This document shows, piece by piece, positions 32,753 through 41,153 of a stretch of 59,164 nucleotides of DNA. The DNA comes from an uncultured Bacteroidales bacterium (GTDB taxonomy: Bacteria > Bacteroidota > Bacteroidia > Bacteroidales > FEN-979), in the NCBI GenBank assembly GCA_903837605.1, contig CAILVF010000065.1, forward strand, positions 1-59,164. The letters run 5' to 3'. Both the position numbers and the translations under genes were made by a program. The notes under the pieces were generated by a model, which was not told where the DNA came from, did no database searches, and worked only from the letters and a program-made list of their open reading frames with translations. Position 1 is the stretch's first letter. Each line of letters opens with the position of its first letter.

Positions 32753-32873
32753 GGGTTTGAAGTGATTGAACTTATAAAATTAAGAAAATTATTTTCCCGA
32801 TATAAGTTTAATCAGGACAAGGCTTCAGGCGGTATCCTCCGTCCTGATAGACCAGTTATTGCACATTTACCTG

Positions 32874-34169
32874 TCAGTCTTTAACGCATCTTACAGGGAA
32901 CCCATCGTTTAATGAGGCGTTGCTCCTGTAGGAGACAGCCGCCGATTGATAGTAAAAATACCGCAGGTATGAATTTAACGGGTCCGACACCGTGCTTGTC
33001 CAGTAATAGCCGTCCATCCCGATATTATGAAATTCACCGGTGGCGCTGCTGCGGTAACCTCCGGGGAGAGCCGTAAACCCGCTGCTGTTATCGGCCCCTG
33101 TGTTGGGTGACGCCCAATGGGAAGTGCCTGCTTCTTTCATCTTACCTCCGGCAACCGAAGCCCCTCCCAGGTAATCTGTAAGTGCTGTCCATTCTGCATG
33201 TGTTGGGATATGCCAGCCGGCCGGGGCTAGTTTGCCTGAAGAAGCGGCATAAAAATTATAGATTGCACCGTAGGGATTTCCATATGCCGCCTGGTCATTA
33301 TTGTACCAGCAATAGCCGGGCCCGGTCTGAAGGCACCAGGCATACGCATCCGTAATATTCGGTATAGCGCTCCCGTCATTGAATCTTGTGGTTTTGAGAT
33401 TCTCGACCATCCAAACCTGTGTGCCGAGCGTAATTACATTGTACACATTGCCATCAATATCATTTACGGTTTGAGGTCCGCCCGTCGTAAAACTGATTTC
33501 GGCACTGTACGAGGTACCAATGTCGTTGATGGCATAAGCCCTGACGTAATATTTCGTGCCGGAATTCAATCCGAAAATATTATATGAAAAGATCCCGCCT
33601 CCGCTGCCATTAACCGTATGCGTCCCCGATACCGCAGGGTTATGGGAAGTGCCCCAGCAGAATCCCCTTACCGTTACTGCCGAAGTGCCTTCCGAAGTGA
33701 CATCCCCGTAAAAACTTGCTGCATACTGACCTATATTGCCGACTGAATCAGCCGATACAACAGGCGTCAGCCTCAGCGTTGTGGTAAAACTCACCTGGTC
33801 CCCATAGCCAGTGCCTGTGCTGTTCAGAGCATATGCCCTCGCATAATAAAGCGTACCCTGGTCAAGTCCCGTAATGCTGCAGGTATAGCTGCCGGTTCCC
33901 GATCCTCCTTTAACCGTGCGGTCTGAGATAGTCGGGTTCTGGTTTTTCGAGAAACAAATGCCGCGCTCAAAAACAGCAAATCCCTGGTCGGATGTAACAA
34001 ACCCTCCCACACTGGCCGAAGAATCAGTGATTGCTGAAGGGGTCTGGGTTATTACTGCAGGTATGGTTACAGTAGTACCGTTGTCGGATTTCATACAGCT
34101 TACAAGGAAACATGGCAGCAACAAAACCATGAGAAACCTGATGGCTGGGTTTTTAGTCAGGGTTTTCAT
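32874..34169 (-). CDS. FISUMP-domain lipoprotein with repeat segments
   Basis: Starting at MKTLTKNPAIRFLMVLLLPC (34169, overlapping the MscS stop as ATGA) gives 431 residues with lipobox LVSC. Two repeats of about 90 residues (SVGGFVTSDQGFAVFERGIC and SFYGDVTSEGTSAVTVRGFC, each followed by GTxYYxRAYAxNxxGTxYG) look like fibronectin-III-type blades. The C-terminal 190 residues are a Fibrobacter-succinogenes major paralogous (FISUMP) domain: WMVENLKTTRFNDGSAIP, GAIYNFYAASSGKLAPAGWH and GFTALPGGYRSSATGEFHNI. Surface lipoprotein of unknown role, common in Bacteroidota. The longer frame to 34286 overlaps mscS and lacks a signal peptide. Confidence 0.85.
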   Translation of the reverse strand: MKTLTKNPAIRFLMVLLLPCFLVSCMKSDNGTTVTIPAVITQTPSAITDSSASVGGFVTSDQGFAVFERGICFSKNQNPTISDRTVKGGSGTGSYTCSITGLDQGTLYYARAYALNSTGTGYGDQVSFTTTLRLTPVVSADSVGNIGQYAASFYGDVTSEGTSAVTVRGFCWGTSHNPAVSGTHTVNGSGGGIFSYNIFGLNSGTKYYVRAYAINDIGTSYSAEISFTTGGPQTVNDIDGNVYNVITLGTQVWMVENLKTTRFNDGSAIPNITDAYAWCLQTGPGYCWYNNDQAAYGNPYGAIYNFYAASSGKLAPAGWHIPTHAEWTALTDYLGGASVAGGKMKEAGTSHWASPNTGADNSSGFTALPGGYRSSATGEFHNIGMDGYYWTSTVSDPLNSYLRYFYYQSAAVSYRSNASLNDGFPVRCVKD

Positions 34170-35380
34170 AAAACAGGCTTTATAGTTATCCCCGAAGGTC
34201 TCTGGTAAACCGCCAGCCCGAACTCCGGCAAAATAGCGTATATGTGCTCGAAGATGGCGGCAGTCGTGTTTTCGGCAGTTGCCCAATCGGGCGGACTGTA
34301 AAACCCGTAGATCTCCAGGGGAAGGCCGGTATCCCCGGCCGGAAGGTGCCTCACCATCAGTGTGGATTCCTGGTTGATGAGGGGGTTCGATTTGAGGAAA
34401 CTGTACAAATACCTGCGGAAGAGACCGAGGTTGGTCATGCTGCCGGTTTCGGCAATTGAAACTTCCCTGTACAGGCCTTTGTTCTTAAGGTCCGTTACAA
34501 GCTCATCGCCGGCAAAACAGATGGTATACATGTCGATGTTCACCTGCCTCTTGAGCCTGCGCCCCCCGGCATCCCCCATGCTCCTCCAGTTCTGGAAGGA
34601 ATCGGAGATCAGGGTGTAAGTGGGGACACAACTTACCGAATTGTCAAAGTTGCGGACCTTCACGGTAACAAGGGAAATATCAAGCACGGTGCCGTCGGTA
34701 TTGTACTTTGGCATAGTGATCCAGTCGCCGATCCGGAGCATCTTATTGTTTGAAAGCTGGATGCCTGCAACAAACCCGAGCAGGGAGTCCTTGAATATCA
34801 GCATCAATACTGCACTCATGGCACCGAGCCCTGCCAATAGGGTCAGGGGGGACTGGCCTATAAGCACCGAAACAGCCACAATGCCCACGATGATGTAAAG
34901 AATGATCTTCCCTATCTGGATATAGCCCTTGATCGGCTTTGAGGAGGCAAGTTCATAGTCACCGTAGATCTTGTATAGGGCATTAAGAAAGGATACCCCC
35001 ACCAGGAGAAAAATACCTACCTCCAGGAGTTTCAGTATCACATTGAGAATATTCACTGCATGCGGATATTCGGAGATTGTGGGGGCCAGCGAGACCTGGA
35101 GTATGATCAGCGGAAGCATCAGGGTAAGACGGGTGAACACCTTCTGTTCATAAAGGTGATCATCCCATTTGTTCTCCGATTTGTCGACCATCCGCTTTAA
35201 CACGCGGTTGATAAAGAACTTCGCGACCTGGTAAATGACCACCGAGATAAGTAAAACCACGAAGAGGGAGGAAAAATCAACAACAAAGCCGGCAGTTGTT
35301 TCTCCAAAGCCCCAATTCAGCAGCAGTGTTTTGAACCCGCTTCCTATACTCTGAACATTTACGTTTGAGGTGAGCAGCAT
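34166..35380 (-). CDS. MscS-family mechanosensitive ion channel
   Basis: 404 residues. Several membrane helices over residues 20-190 end in the pore-lining helix GLGAMSAVLMLIFKDSLLGF, followed by the beta domain (GDWITMPKYNTDGTVLDIS) of the MscS fold and a C-terminal mixed domain. Its longer middle and C-terminal part is like YbdG-type members. It relieves osmotic pressure by opening under membrane tension. It lies 10 bp after the lipid kinase gene and overlaps the next gene, so it belongs to the envelope operon. Confidence 0.9.
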   Translation of the reverse strand: MLLTSNVNVQSIGSGFKTLLLNWGFGETTAGFVVDFSSLFVVLLISVVIYQVAKFFINRVLKRMVDKSENKWDDHLYEQKVFTRLTLMLPLIILQVSLAPTISEYPHAVNILNVILKLLEVGIFLLVGVSFLNALYKIYGDYELASSKPIKGYIQIGKIILYIIVGIVAVSVLIGQSPLTLLAGLGAMSAVLMLIFKDSLLGFVAGIQLSNNKMLRIGDWITMPKYNTDGTVLDISLVTVKVRNFDNSVSCVPTYTLISDSFQNWRSMGDAGGRRLKRQVNIDMYTICFAGDELVTDLKNKGLYREVSIAETGSMTNLGLFRRYLYSFLKSNPLINQESTLMVRHLPAGDTGLPLEIYGFYSPPDWATAENTTAAIFEHIYAILPEFGLAVYQRPSGITIKPVL

Positions 35381-35390
35381 AATCTGTATT

Positions 35391-36263
35391 TTAAGGAATA
35401 ATAACTTTTAACGACAGCGGTTGTATCTTTAAATGAACATTCTTGCCGGCTACGAAGGGATCCCCGTCAACGTGCCCGCTCTTGCCTTTCTTCCTCACCA
35501 GTTCAACCTCCTTCGCCTGTATGATCTCGACATACGATGTCCGGTCAAAGCGCTTCATGAACAGCAGGGGCGCCAGGAAAAGGGTCTTCCAGTATGGCAC
35601 CTTGCTTACGATGCATACATCGATAAACCCGTCGTCAATCTTAGCATTCGGATCTATAGAAGTATTGTTCCCGAACTGGCTTGAATTGGCAAAACTGATC
35701 ATCAGCGCCCTTCTTGTGATCTCCTCCCCGTCTATGACCATGGTATACTTGCGGGGCTTGTAATGGGTATATGCGCTTGTTGCGATGTTGAAATATTTCC
35801 TGAAGCCCCGTCTTCCCGATTTTGCAAACTCCTTGGCCACCCTGGCATCAAAGCCTACGCCGGCCACGCTGACGAAAAGGTTGTCGTTCAGTGTGGCGGT
35901 ATCAATACTGCTGATTTTATAATTGTTCAGAATGCGGATGGCTTTTGCCGGGTCCATCGGGATCTTTAAATGTCTCGACAAGCCGTTGCCCGAACCTGTG
36001 GGGATAATCCCAAGGGCGGTTTCGCTGCCGATGAGGCCCTGGGCTGTTTCATTCACCGTGCCGTCCCCTCCTACTGCGATAACGGCATCAATTCCATGAT
36101 TGACGGCATCACGGCTTAACTCAGCTGCATGGCCGGGTTTTTCAGAGTAAACAATTGAGTAATCAAAAACAGAGGCGTCGAGATGCTTTGATATCAGCTT
36201 TTCTATCCCCTTCTGTTTCCCAATCCCCGAAACAGGATTGACAATAAAGATGATCTTTTTCAT
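35391..36263 (-). CDS. Diacylglycerol/lipid kinase family protein (YegS/BmrU-like)
   Basis: 290 residues with the DAGK catalytic domain: IFIVNPVSGIGKQKG at the start, AVGGDGTVNETAQGL (nucleotide-binding GGDGT), IPTGSGNGLSRHLKIP, then ISFANSSQFGNN and DDGFIDVCIVS. It phosphorylates a lipid such as diacylglycerol or a related membrane lipid on the cytoplasmic side. It overlaps the upstream LTA-synthase-like gene by 4 bp (ATGA). The pairing is sensible: phosphoglycerol transfer by the upstream enzyme releases diacylglycerol, which a lipid kinase recycles; this link is inference. Confidence 0.9.
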   Translation of the reverse strand: MKKIIFIVNPVSGIGKQKGIEKLISKHLDASVFDYSIVYSEKPGHAAELSRDAVNHGIDAVIAVGGDGTVNETAQGLIGSETALGIIPTGSGNGLSRHLKIPMDPAKAIRILNNYKISSIDTATLNDNLFVSVAGVGFDARVAKEFAKSGRRGFRKYFNIATSAYTHYKPRKYTMVIDGEEITRRALMISFANSSQFGNNTSIDPNAKIDDGFIDVCIVSKVPYWKTLFLAPLLFMKRFDRTSYVEIIQAKEVELVRKKGKSGHVDGDPFVAGKNVHLKIQPLSLKVIIP

Positions 36264-38278
36264 TCTGCTATCAGCCTGTTTTCGATCAGGCGGTTATTAT
36301 ATTGCTGGAGAAAGGCTTTCATGAACAACACAAGCCTTTCTTTTTCTGTTTTTTCCGAATTGAGCAGGTTGGTCTTCTGCATGGGATCCCTCAGCAGGTT
36401 GAACAAATGGGTGCTCCTGGCCCCGTCAAACTCGAGAAGGTAATTATCCTTCATCATCCCGTATACCCCGCTGCTGTAATGAACCGAAAAATGTGGGGTT
36501 AAGGTATCCATCAGGTTGGTGCCGAAAGCAAGGTATTTCCCTTCATAACCTAGGTAACTTAAGACGGTTGGCATGATATCGGTTTGCTGGGCCGTTATTT
36601 TCGACATGCCTTTAATCTCATCACCAGGCCTGTAAAACAGTAAAGGGATGGCATATTGCCCTGCATTGCTCTGGTAGTAAGGATAATAAGCTTCGGATGT
36701 ATGATCGGCAGTGATTACGAACAAGGTGTTCTTATACCAGGGTAAATGCTGAATGGAATGGAAAAACCCGGCCAGGGAAAGGTCGGCATACATGATGCTT
36801 TGCTGGATCGGCAGGTTGCCTGTTCTCAACATGTTGATATACTTTGGAGGCACAAAATACGGGTGATGTGAGGATAAAGAGAAGAAAGCCGCGCAGAATG
36901 GCTGCCCCATCGCAGTGATTTCTTTGGCCGCATACTGAAAGAACTGCTCGTCCCTTATTCCCCATTTTCCGTCATAATCAGCCTCATTATGATACTCGTT
37001 ACGCCCATAATATTTGTCAAAGCCTACGTAATGGGTATAGGAGTCAAACCCCATGGTTCCGTTGGATCCCCCGTGGAAGAAAGCCGTGGAATAGCCCTTT
37101 GCTTTAAGAAGGCCGCCAATGCTTGTGAACTTGCCCGAGGCATAGGAAGTCTGGATGAAACTCTCGTACATCAGCGAAGGGATGGATGAAAGTACAGCGG
37201 GGATCCCCTGTATCGAGGTCTTCCCGTTGGCATAGGCATCGAAATACAAACTGTGCCGGATGAGGGAATCCATGAACGGGGTGAAGCCCTGGTAACGTCC
37301 GTTATCCAGGTCATGGTTCAGCAGGCCGATATGTTCACGCGAGAAGCTTTCCATGATGATGATCATCACGTTCATCCTTTTGAAATTCCCCTGTTTCCCC
37401 TGGTGGACCGGGGTATACACTTTATCAAGTTCAGCTTCGGTTTTATACCAGCGTAAGGAATTAAGTTTCTCATTGTTCCAGGTGCGTAGAATTGAGAAGG
37501 GGGTGTTCAGCACCAGGGGTACATTCCTGGCCGTGGTATACATGGCGGCAGTCACAACATTGATGGGCCTGAGCTGGAGCCCGCCCCGTATACCTATAAC
37601 CGAAAGTCCGGCAAAAAGGAGAGCCATGAAAATATTTACCACGTAATAACTGAAGTTCCCTCCCTTTATCTTCTGGCCGGTGCTTCCGACCCTGAAACGG
37701 GAAGCGATCAGGACCATCAGGAAGATATAGACGATAAATGCAATAAGGATATACCAGAAATCCTTCAGGAACTGGGGAAGAAGCTTGTCGAAGTCCCCTC
37801 CCACCTGCAGATACGTAAAGATATCTGCGGTGATCCTTTTTAAAGTGAAGCGGAAGTATATGATATCGACGAAATTGGCCAGCAGGGCTGTAATATTGGC
37901 CAGGTAAAAATAAATGTCGGCAATAAGCAGGTACCCTTTTTTCTCCCTGAATTTGAACGGGAGCAGGTACATCGCGATAAATGGCAGGTTAACCATCAGT
38001 ATAGCAGCCAGGTCGAACCTCAGCCCGTGGTAGAATATCATCAGCTCTTCTGCCGAAGGGACGTTTGCGAAATACTTGAGGTTGAATACGTAAAACACCG
38101 CCCTCGAAAGAAAAAGGAATACCGTCACCGTAAGCAGGCGAAGGAATAAAATTACGTGGATATTCCCTTTGTAAGAGCGTAACCATTTACGGAAACCTTT
38201 TCCTGAACTTCCTCTGGATCGTGATCTTGCTGATTTCCCTGATTTTCTTGCCATAATGGGCCTTCGCAATTTTGACAC
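36260..38278 (-). CDS. LTA-synthase-like membrane phosphoglycerol/phosphoethanolamine transferase
   Basis: 672 residues, start possibly MARKSGKSARSRSRG (38254). A basic N-terminus is followed by five or so membrane helices (about 42-275), then an extracellular sulfatase-fold domain: IIIMESFSREHIG (metal-binding Glu), YANGKTSIQGIPAVLSSIPS (catalytic Thr), FHGGSNGTMGFDSY, ADHTSEAY. This arrangement matches the LtaS/OpgB/arnT-like alkaline-phosphatase superfamily that moves phosphoglycerol from phosphatidylglycerol onto envelope polymers. Gram-negative members decorate periplasmic glycans or lipids. First gene of a four-gene operon with the lipid kinase, MscS and a lipoprotein. Confidence 0.85.
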   Translation of the reverse strand: MSKLRRPIMARKSGKSARSRSRGSSGKGFRKWLRSYKGNIHVILFLRLLTVTVFLFLSRAVFYVFNLKYFANVPSAEELMIFYHGLRFDLAAILMVNLPFIAMYLLPFKFREKKGYLLIADIYFYLANITALLANFVDIIYFRFTLKRITADIFTYLQVGGDFDKLLPQFLKDFWYILIAFIVYIFLMVLIASRFRVGSTGQKIKGGNFSYYVVNIFMALLFAGLSVIGIRGGLQLRPINVVTAAMYTTARNVPLVLNTPFSILRTWNNEKLNSLRWYKTEAELDKVYTPVHQGKQGNFKRMNVMIIIMESFSREHIGLLNHDLDNGRYQGFTPFMDSLIRHSLYFDAYANGKTSIQGIPAVLSSIPSLMYESFIQTSYASGKFTSIGGLLKAKGYSTAFFHGGSNGTMGFDSYTHYVGFDKYYGRNEYHNEADYDGKWGIRDEQFFQYAAKEITAMGQPFCAAFFSLSSHHPYFVPPKYINMLRTGNLPIQQSIMYADLSLAGFFHSIQHLPWYKNTLFVITADHTSEAYYPYYQSNAGQYAIPLLFYRPGDEIKGMSKITAQQTDIMPTVLSYLGYEGKYLAFGTNLMDTLTPHFSVHYSSGVYGMMKDNYLLEFDGARSTHLFNLLRDPMQKTNLLNSEKTEKERLVLFMKAFLQQYNNRLIENRLIAE

Positions 38279-38307
38279 AAAAGTAATGCCTTTTTTTAGT
38301 AATTTTG
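38271..38307 (+). promoter_or_regulatory. Probable promoter of the citrate lyase operon
   Basis: TAATTTTG at 38300-38307 matches TAnnTTTG and sits 31 bp before the citDE start. A TTTG at 38271 lies rather far upstream (25-bp gap), so the distal element is unsure. Confidence 0.4.
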
Positions 38308-38338
38308 ATTGTTAATTCACTAACATATTCTGAATGCT

Positions 38339-39604
38339 ATGGCAGAAATTGTAAACACCGGTAATAAAGGCAAAGGCATCCGCTCCGATTGCTTTGTTAC
38401 ACTTGAACTTACAACAGCAGGAGGGATCAACCTCCAGCTCGAATCCAAGGTTGAGGTAATGTTTGGAGAATCAATACGTAAGCTGGCCCTTGAGATCATG
38501 GGGTTCTTCGGTATCAAACATGCGAACCTGAAGATCGAAGACTTTGGCGCACTTCCGCTGGTGCTTGCAGCCCGCATAGAAGCTGCAATAAAAAAGCTGG
38601 TTAAAACCGAAAAGGAATTCCTCATGCCGGTCCTGGAGGAGAATAAGTATACCACAACCAGGGACAGGAACCGTTTTTCAAGGCTTTACCTCCCGGGCAA
38701 CAGCCCTGCACTCATGATCAATGCCGGTATCCACCACCCCGACGGGATCATCCTCGACCTGGAGGATGCGGTAGCGCCTGAAAAGAAATTCGAAGCCCGC
38801 TTCCTCGTGCGCAATGCCCTCCGCTCCATCGATTTCTATGGAGCCGAACGCATGGTGAGAATCAACCAGGGTGAACGGGGAATTGAAGACCTGGAATATA
38901 TCGTTGCCCATAATGTGAACCTGGTTTTACTGCCTAAATGTGAAAATGCAGAGCAGGTCCACGCTGTAAATAAAAAAATCACAGAACTCGGGAACAGGGA
39001 ACAGGGAACAGGGAACAGGGAACAGGGAACAGGGAACAGGGAACCGGATCCCGGATCCCGGGTCTGGATCATGCCCATCATCGAAAGCGCGCTCGGGGTC
39101 ATTAATGCTTATTCTATTGCTTCGTCTGCGGATAACGTGGTCGCGCTGGCAATAGGACTGGAGGATTACACCGCCGACCTCGGCACCCGGCGTACACTGG
39201 AAGGAAAAGAATCTTTTTTTGCCCGCAGCATGCTAGTGAATGCAGCAAGGGCAGCCGGCATACAGCCTATTGACTCGGTATTCTCCGACATAGGCGATAT
39301 GGAAGCTTTGAGGCAGAATGTTTTAAACTCCAAAGCCCTCGGCTTCGACGGCATGGGGTGCATACATCCCAGGCAAATAAAGGTAATTCATGAGGCTTTC
39401 GCTCCCACTTCCGAAGAGATAGAAAAAGCAAAGAAAATCGTCTTCGCTTTCCATGAAGCGGAAAAGAAAGGGCTGGGAGTTGTGGCCCTCGGAAACAAAA
39501 TGATAGACCCCCCTGTTGTAAAACGGGCCCTGAATACTATAAACCTTGCTGTTAAAATGAACAAACTTGCCGAAAACTGGAGGGAAAGCTATGAGCAAAT
39601 ATGA
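38339..39604 (+). CDS. citE: Citrate lyase acyl-carrier + beta subunit fusion (CitD-CitE)
   Basis: 421 residues joining two citrate lyase parts. Residues 1-95 are a CitD-like acyl carrier: KGKGIRSDCFVTLEL, with Ser17 in the place of the serine that carries the phosphoribosyl-dephospho-CoA group, then ESIRKLALEIMGFF and KIEDFGALPLVLAARIEAAI. Residues 115-421 are CitE: SRLYLPGNSPALMINAG, IILDLEDAV, VRINQ, LVLLPKCENAEQV, MPIIESALGVINAY, ALAIGLEDYTADLGTRR, CIHPRQIKVIHEAF. CitE cleaves the citryl thioester to oxaloacetate. In the CitE part, eight 7-bp repeats insert a GNREQGT-type loop after residue 215. The downstream CitF completes the complex; CitC, CitG and CitX are not in the window. Confidence 0.9.
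   Translation: MAEIVNTGNKGKGIRSDCFVTLELTTAGGINLQLESKVEVMFGESIRKLALEIMGFFGIKHANLKIEDFGALPLVLAARIEAAIKKLVKTEKEFLMPVLEENKYTTTRDRNRFSRLYLPGNSPALMINAGIHHPDGIILDLEDAVAPEKKFEARFLVRNALRSIDFYGAERMVRINQGERGIEDLEYIVAHNVNLVLLPKCENAEQVHAVNKKITELGNREQGTGNREQGTGNREPDPGSRVWIMPIIESALGVINAYSIASSADNVVALAIGLEDYTADLGTRRTLEGKESFFARSMLVNAARAAGIQPIDSVFSDIGDMEALRQNVLNSKALGFDGMGCIHPRQIKVIHEAFAPTSEEIEKAKKIVFAFHEAEKKGLGVVALGNKMIDPPVVKRALNTINLAVKMNKLAENWRESYEQI
38990..39045. repeat. Eight heptanucleotide repeats inside citDE
   Basis: GGGAACA repeated seven times plus a final GGGAACC. Since 7 is not a multiple of 3 the protein repeats every 21 bp as GNREQGT. The array keeps the frame and lies in a surface loop position of CitE between LLPKCENAEQV and MPIIES. 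Confidence 0.9.
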
Positions 39605-41153
39605 TAAATTGGTAACCAATGCGGCAGGACGGGTAGTGCCCTCGATAATCAACGGGAAACCTGCAGTACCCTACATGGGCGTCGGAAAATACAAACCTAC
39701 AGGATTCAAAGCTTCAACGAAAATCGCTTCCTGCGCTGATTACCCTGAAGACGGGAACAAAGTTGTCGGTTCCCTGAAAGATGCCCTGATCAAATGCGGG
39801 CTTAAGGACGGGATGTGTATTTCGACCCATCATCACTTCAGGAACGGCGACCTGGTTGCCAATCCCATCTTCGACATTGCCCATGAACTGGGTGTCAAAG
39901 GGCTGATGTGGTTTCCATCGGCATCCTTCCCCTGCCATGAACCTCTTACGAAATACCTGGAAGACGGAACTATCGACCATATCGAAGGCAGCATGAACGG
40001 CGCTTTGGGCCGGTTTACTTCGGATGGCAAAATGAAAGGCCTGGGCATCCTCCGTTCCCACGGGGGCCGCTACCAGAGCGTACAGGACGGGGAGGTGCAT
40101 ATCGACATAGCCGTGATCGCAGCCCCTTCTTCCGATGAATTCGGCAACTGCAACGGCGTCAACGGCCCCACCGCCTGCGGACCGCTTGGGTTTGCACTGG
40201 CCGATGCTCAGTTTGCCGATCATGTGATCGTGGTGACTGATAACCTCGTGAAATTCCCCTGCATCCCCTGGCAGATCAACGGGAATTATGTGGACTACGT
40301 AGTCGTGATGGACAAGATCGGGATAGCCGAGAAGATCGTCAGCGGCACAACCGAGATCACCAAGAGCCCCGACAGGCTCCTGCTGGCCGAGTGGAGCGCG
40401 CAGTTCTGCGATGAAGCAGGTCTCATTTATGACGGGTTTTCCTTCCAGGCAGGCGCCGGCGGAACATCCTTGTCGATCGGCATTTATTTTGCCGATATCC
40501 TCCGGGAACGTAAATGGAAAGCAAGGTTTGCCCGTGGAGGCAGCAATAAATATCTTGTTAAAATGCTGGAGGAAGGCCTTGTTGAATATATTCTGGACGG
40601 GCAAACTTTCGACCTTGACGGGGTAAGGTCGATGCGCGACAACCCGCATCATACATGGACCAGTCCGTTCACCAGCTATAATTACCACGGCAAAGGGAAC
40701 TTCTCTTCACTTGTCGATATCGTGATCCTCGGTGCCACCGAAGTCGATGTAAACTTCAATGCAAACGTAGTGACCCATTCCGACGGCTACCTCTTACACG
40801 GTATCGGCGGATGGATGAACACCCTGTTTGGTAAGACTGTGATCCTTCCTGTGCCTTTGTTCCGTGACCGGATACCGGTGATCCGAGATGAAGTGACCAC
40901 TCTTTGCGGTCCGGGAGAACTCATCGATGTGATTGTGACTGAAAGGGGCATTGCGATTAACCCTCTCCGCACCGATCTCATTGAGAAGATGAAAAACACC
41001 AGCCTGCCCATCAGGACCATTCAGGAGCTCAAGGATGAAGCCGAAAAGATCTGCGGCAAACCCGAAAAACCCAAATTCACCGATGAGATCGTAGCGGTGG
41101 TAAAGTGGGTGGATGGCACTGTGATAGATTCGGTATATAAAATTGCAAAGTAA
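39591..41153 (+). CDS. citF: Citrate lyase alpha subunit (citrate CoA-transferase)
   Basis: From MSKYDKLVTNAAGRVVPS (39591, 14 bp inside citDE) the protein has 520 residues, the usual CitF length. Typical parts: KIASCADYPEDGNKVVGSLK, STHHHFRNGD, LRSHGGRYQ, NGVNGPTACGPLGFALADA, VSGTTEITKSPDRLLLA, GFSFQAGAGGTSLSIG, FARGGSNKYLVKMLEEGL, and VTHSDGYLLHGIGGW. It exchanges acetate for citrate on the acyl carrier. A longer frame from 39567 exists but the internal start fits the family. Overlap implies coupled expression with citDE. Confidence 0.95.
   Translation: MSKYDKLVTNAAGRVVPSIINGKPAVPYMGVGKYKPTGFKASTKIASCADYPEDGNKVVGSLKDALIKCGLKDGMCISTHHHFRNGDLVANPIFDIAHELGVKGLMWFPSASFPCHEPLTKYLEDGTIDHIEGSMNGALGRFTSDGKMKGLGILRSHGGRYQSVQDGEVHIDIAVIAAPSSDEFGNCNGVNGPTACGPLGFALADAQFADHVIVVTDNLVKFPCIPWQINGNYVDYVVVMDKIGIAEKIVSGTTEITKSPDRLLLAEWSAQFCDEAGLIYDGFSFQAGAGGTSLSIGIYFADILRERKWKARFARGGSNKYLVKMLEEGLVEYILDGQTFDLDGVRSMRDNPHHTWTSPFTSYNYHGKGNFSSLVDIVILGATEVDVNFNANVVTHSDGYLLHGIGGWMNTLFGKTVILPVPLFRDRIPVIRDEVTTLCGPGELIDVIVTERGIAINPLRTDLIEKMKNTSLPIRTIQELKDEAEKICGKPEKPKFTDEIVAVVKWVDGTVIDSVYKIAK

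Noticed and set aside
39714..40688. 324-codon open frame antisense to citF
   Set aside because: Shadow of the GC-rich third-position pattern of citF; no start signal, no family features.
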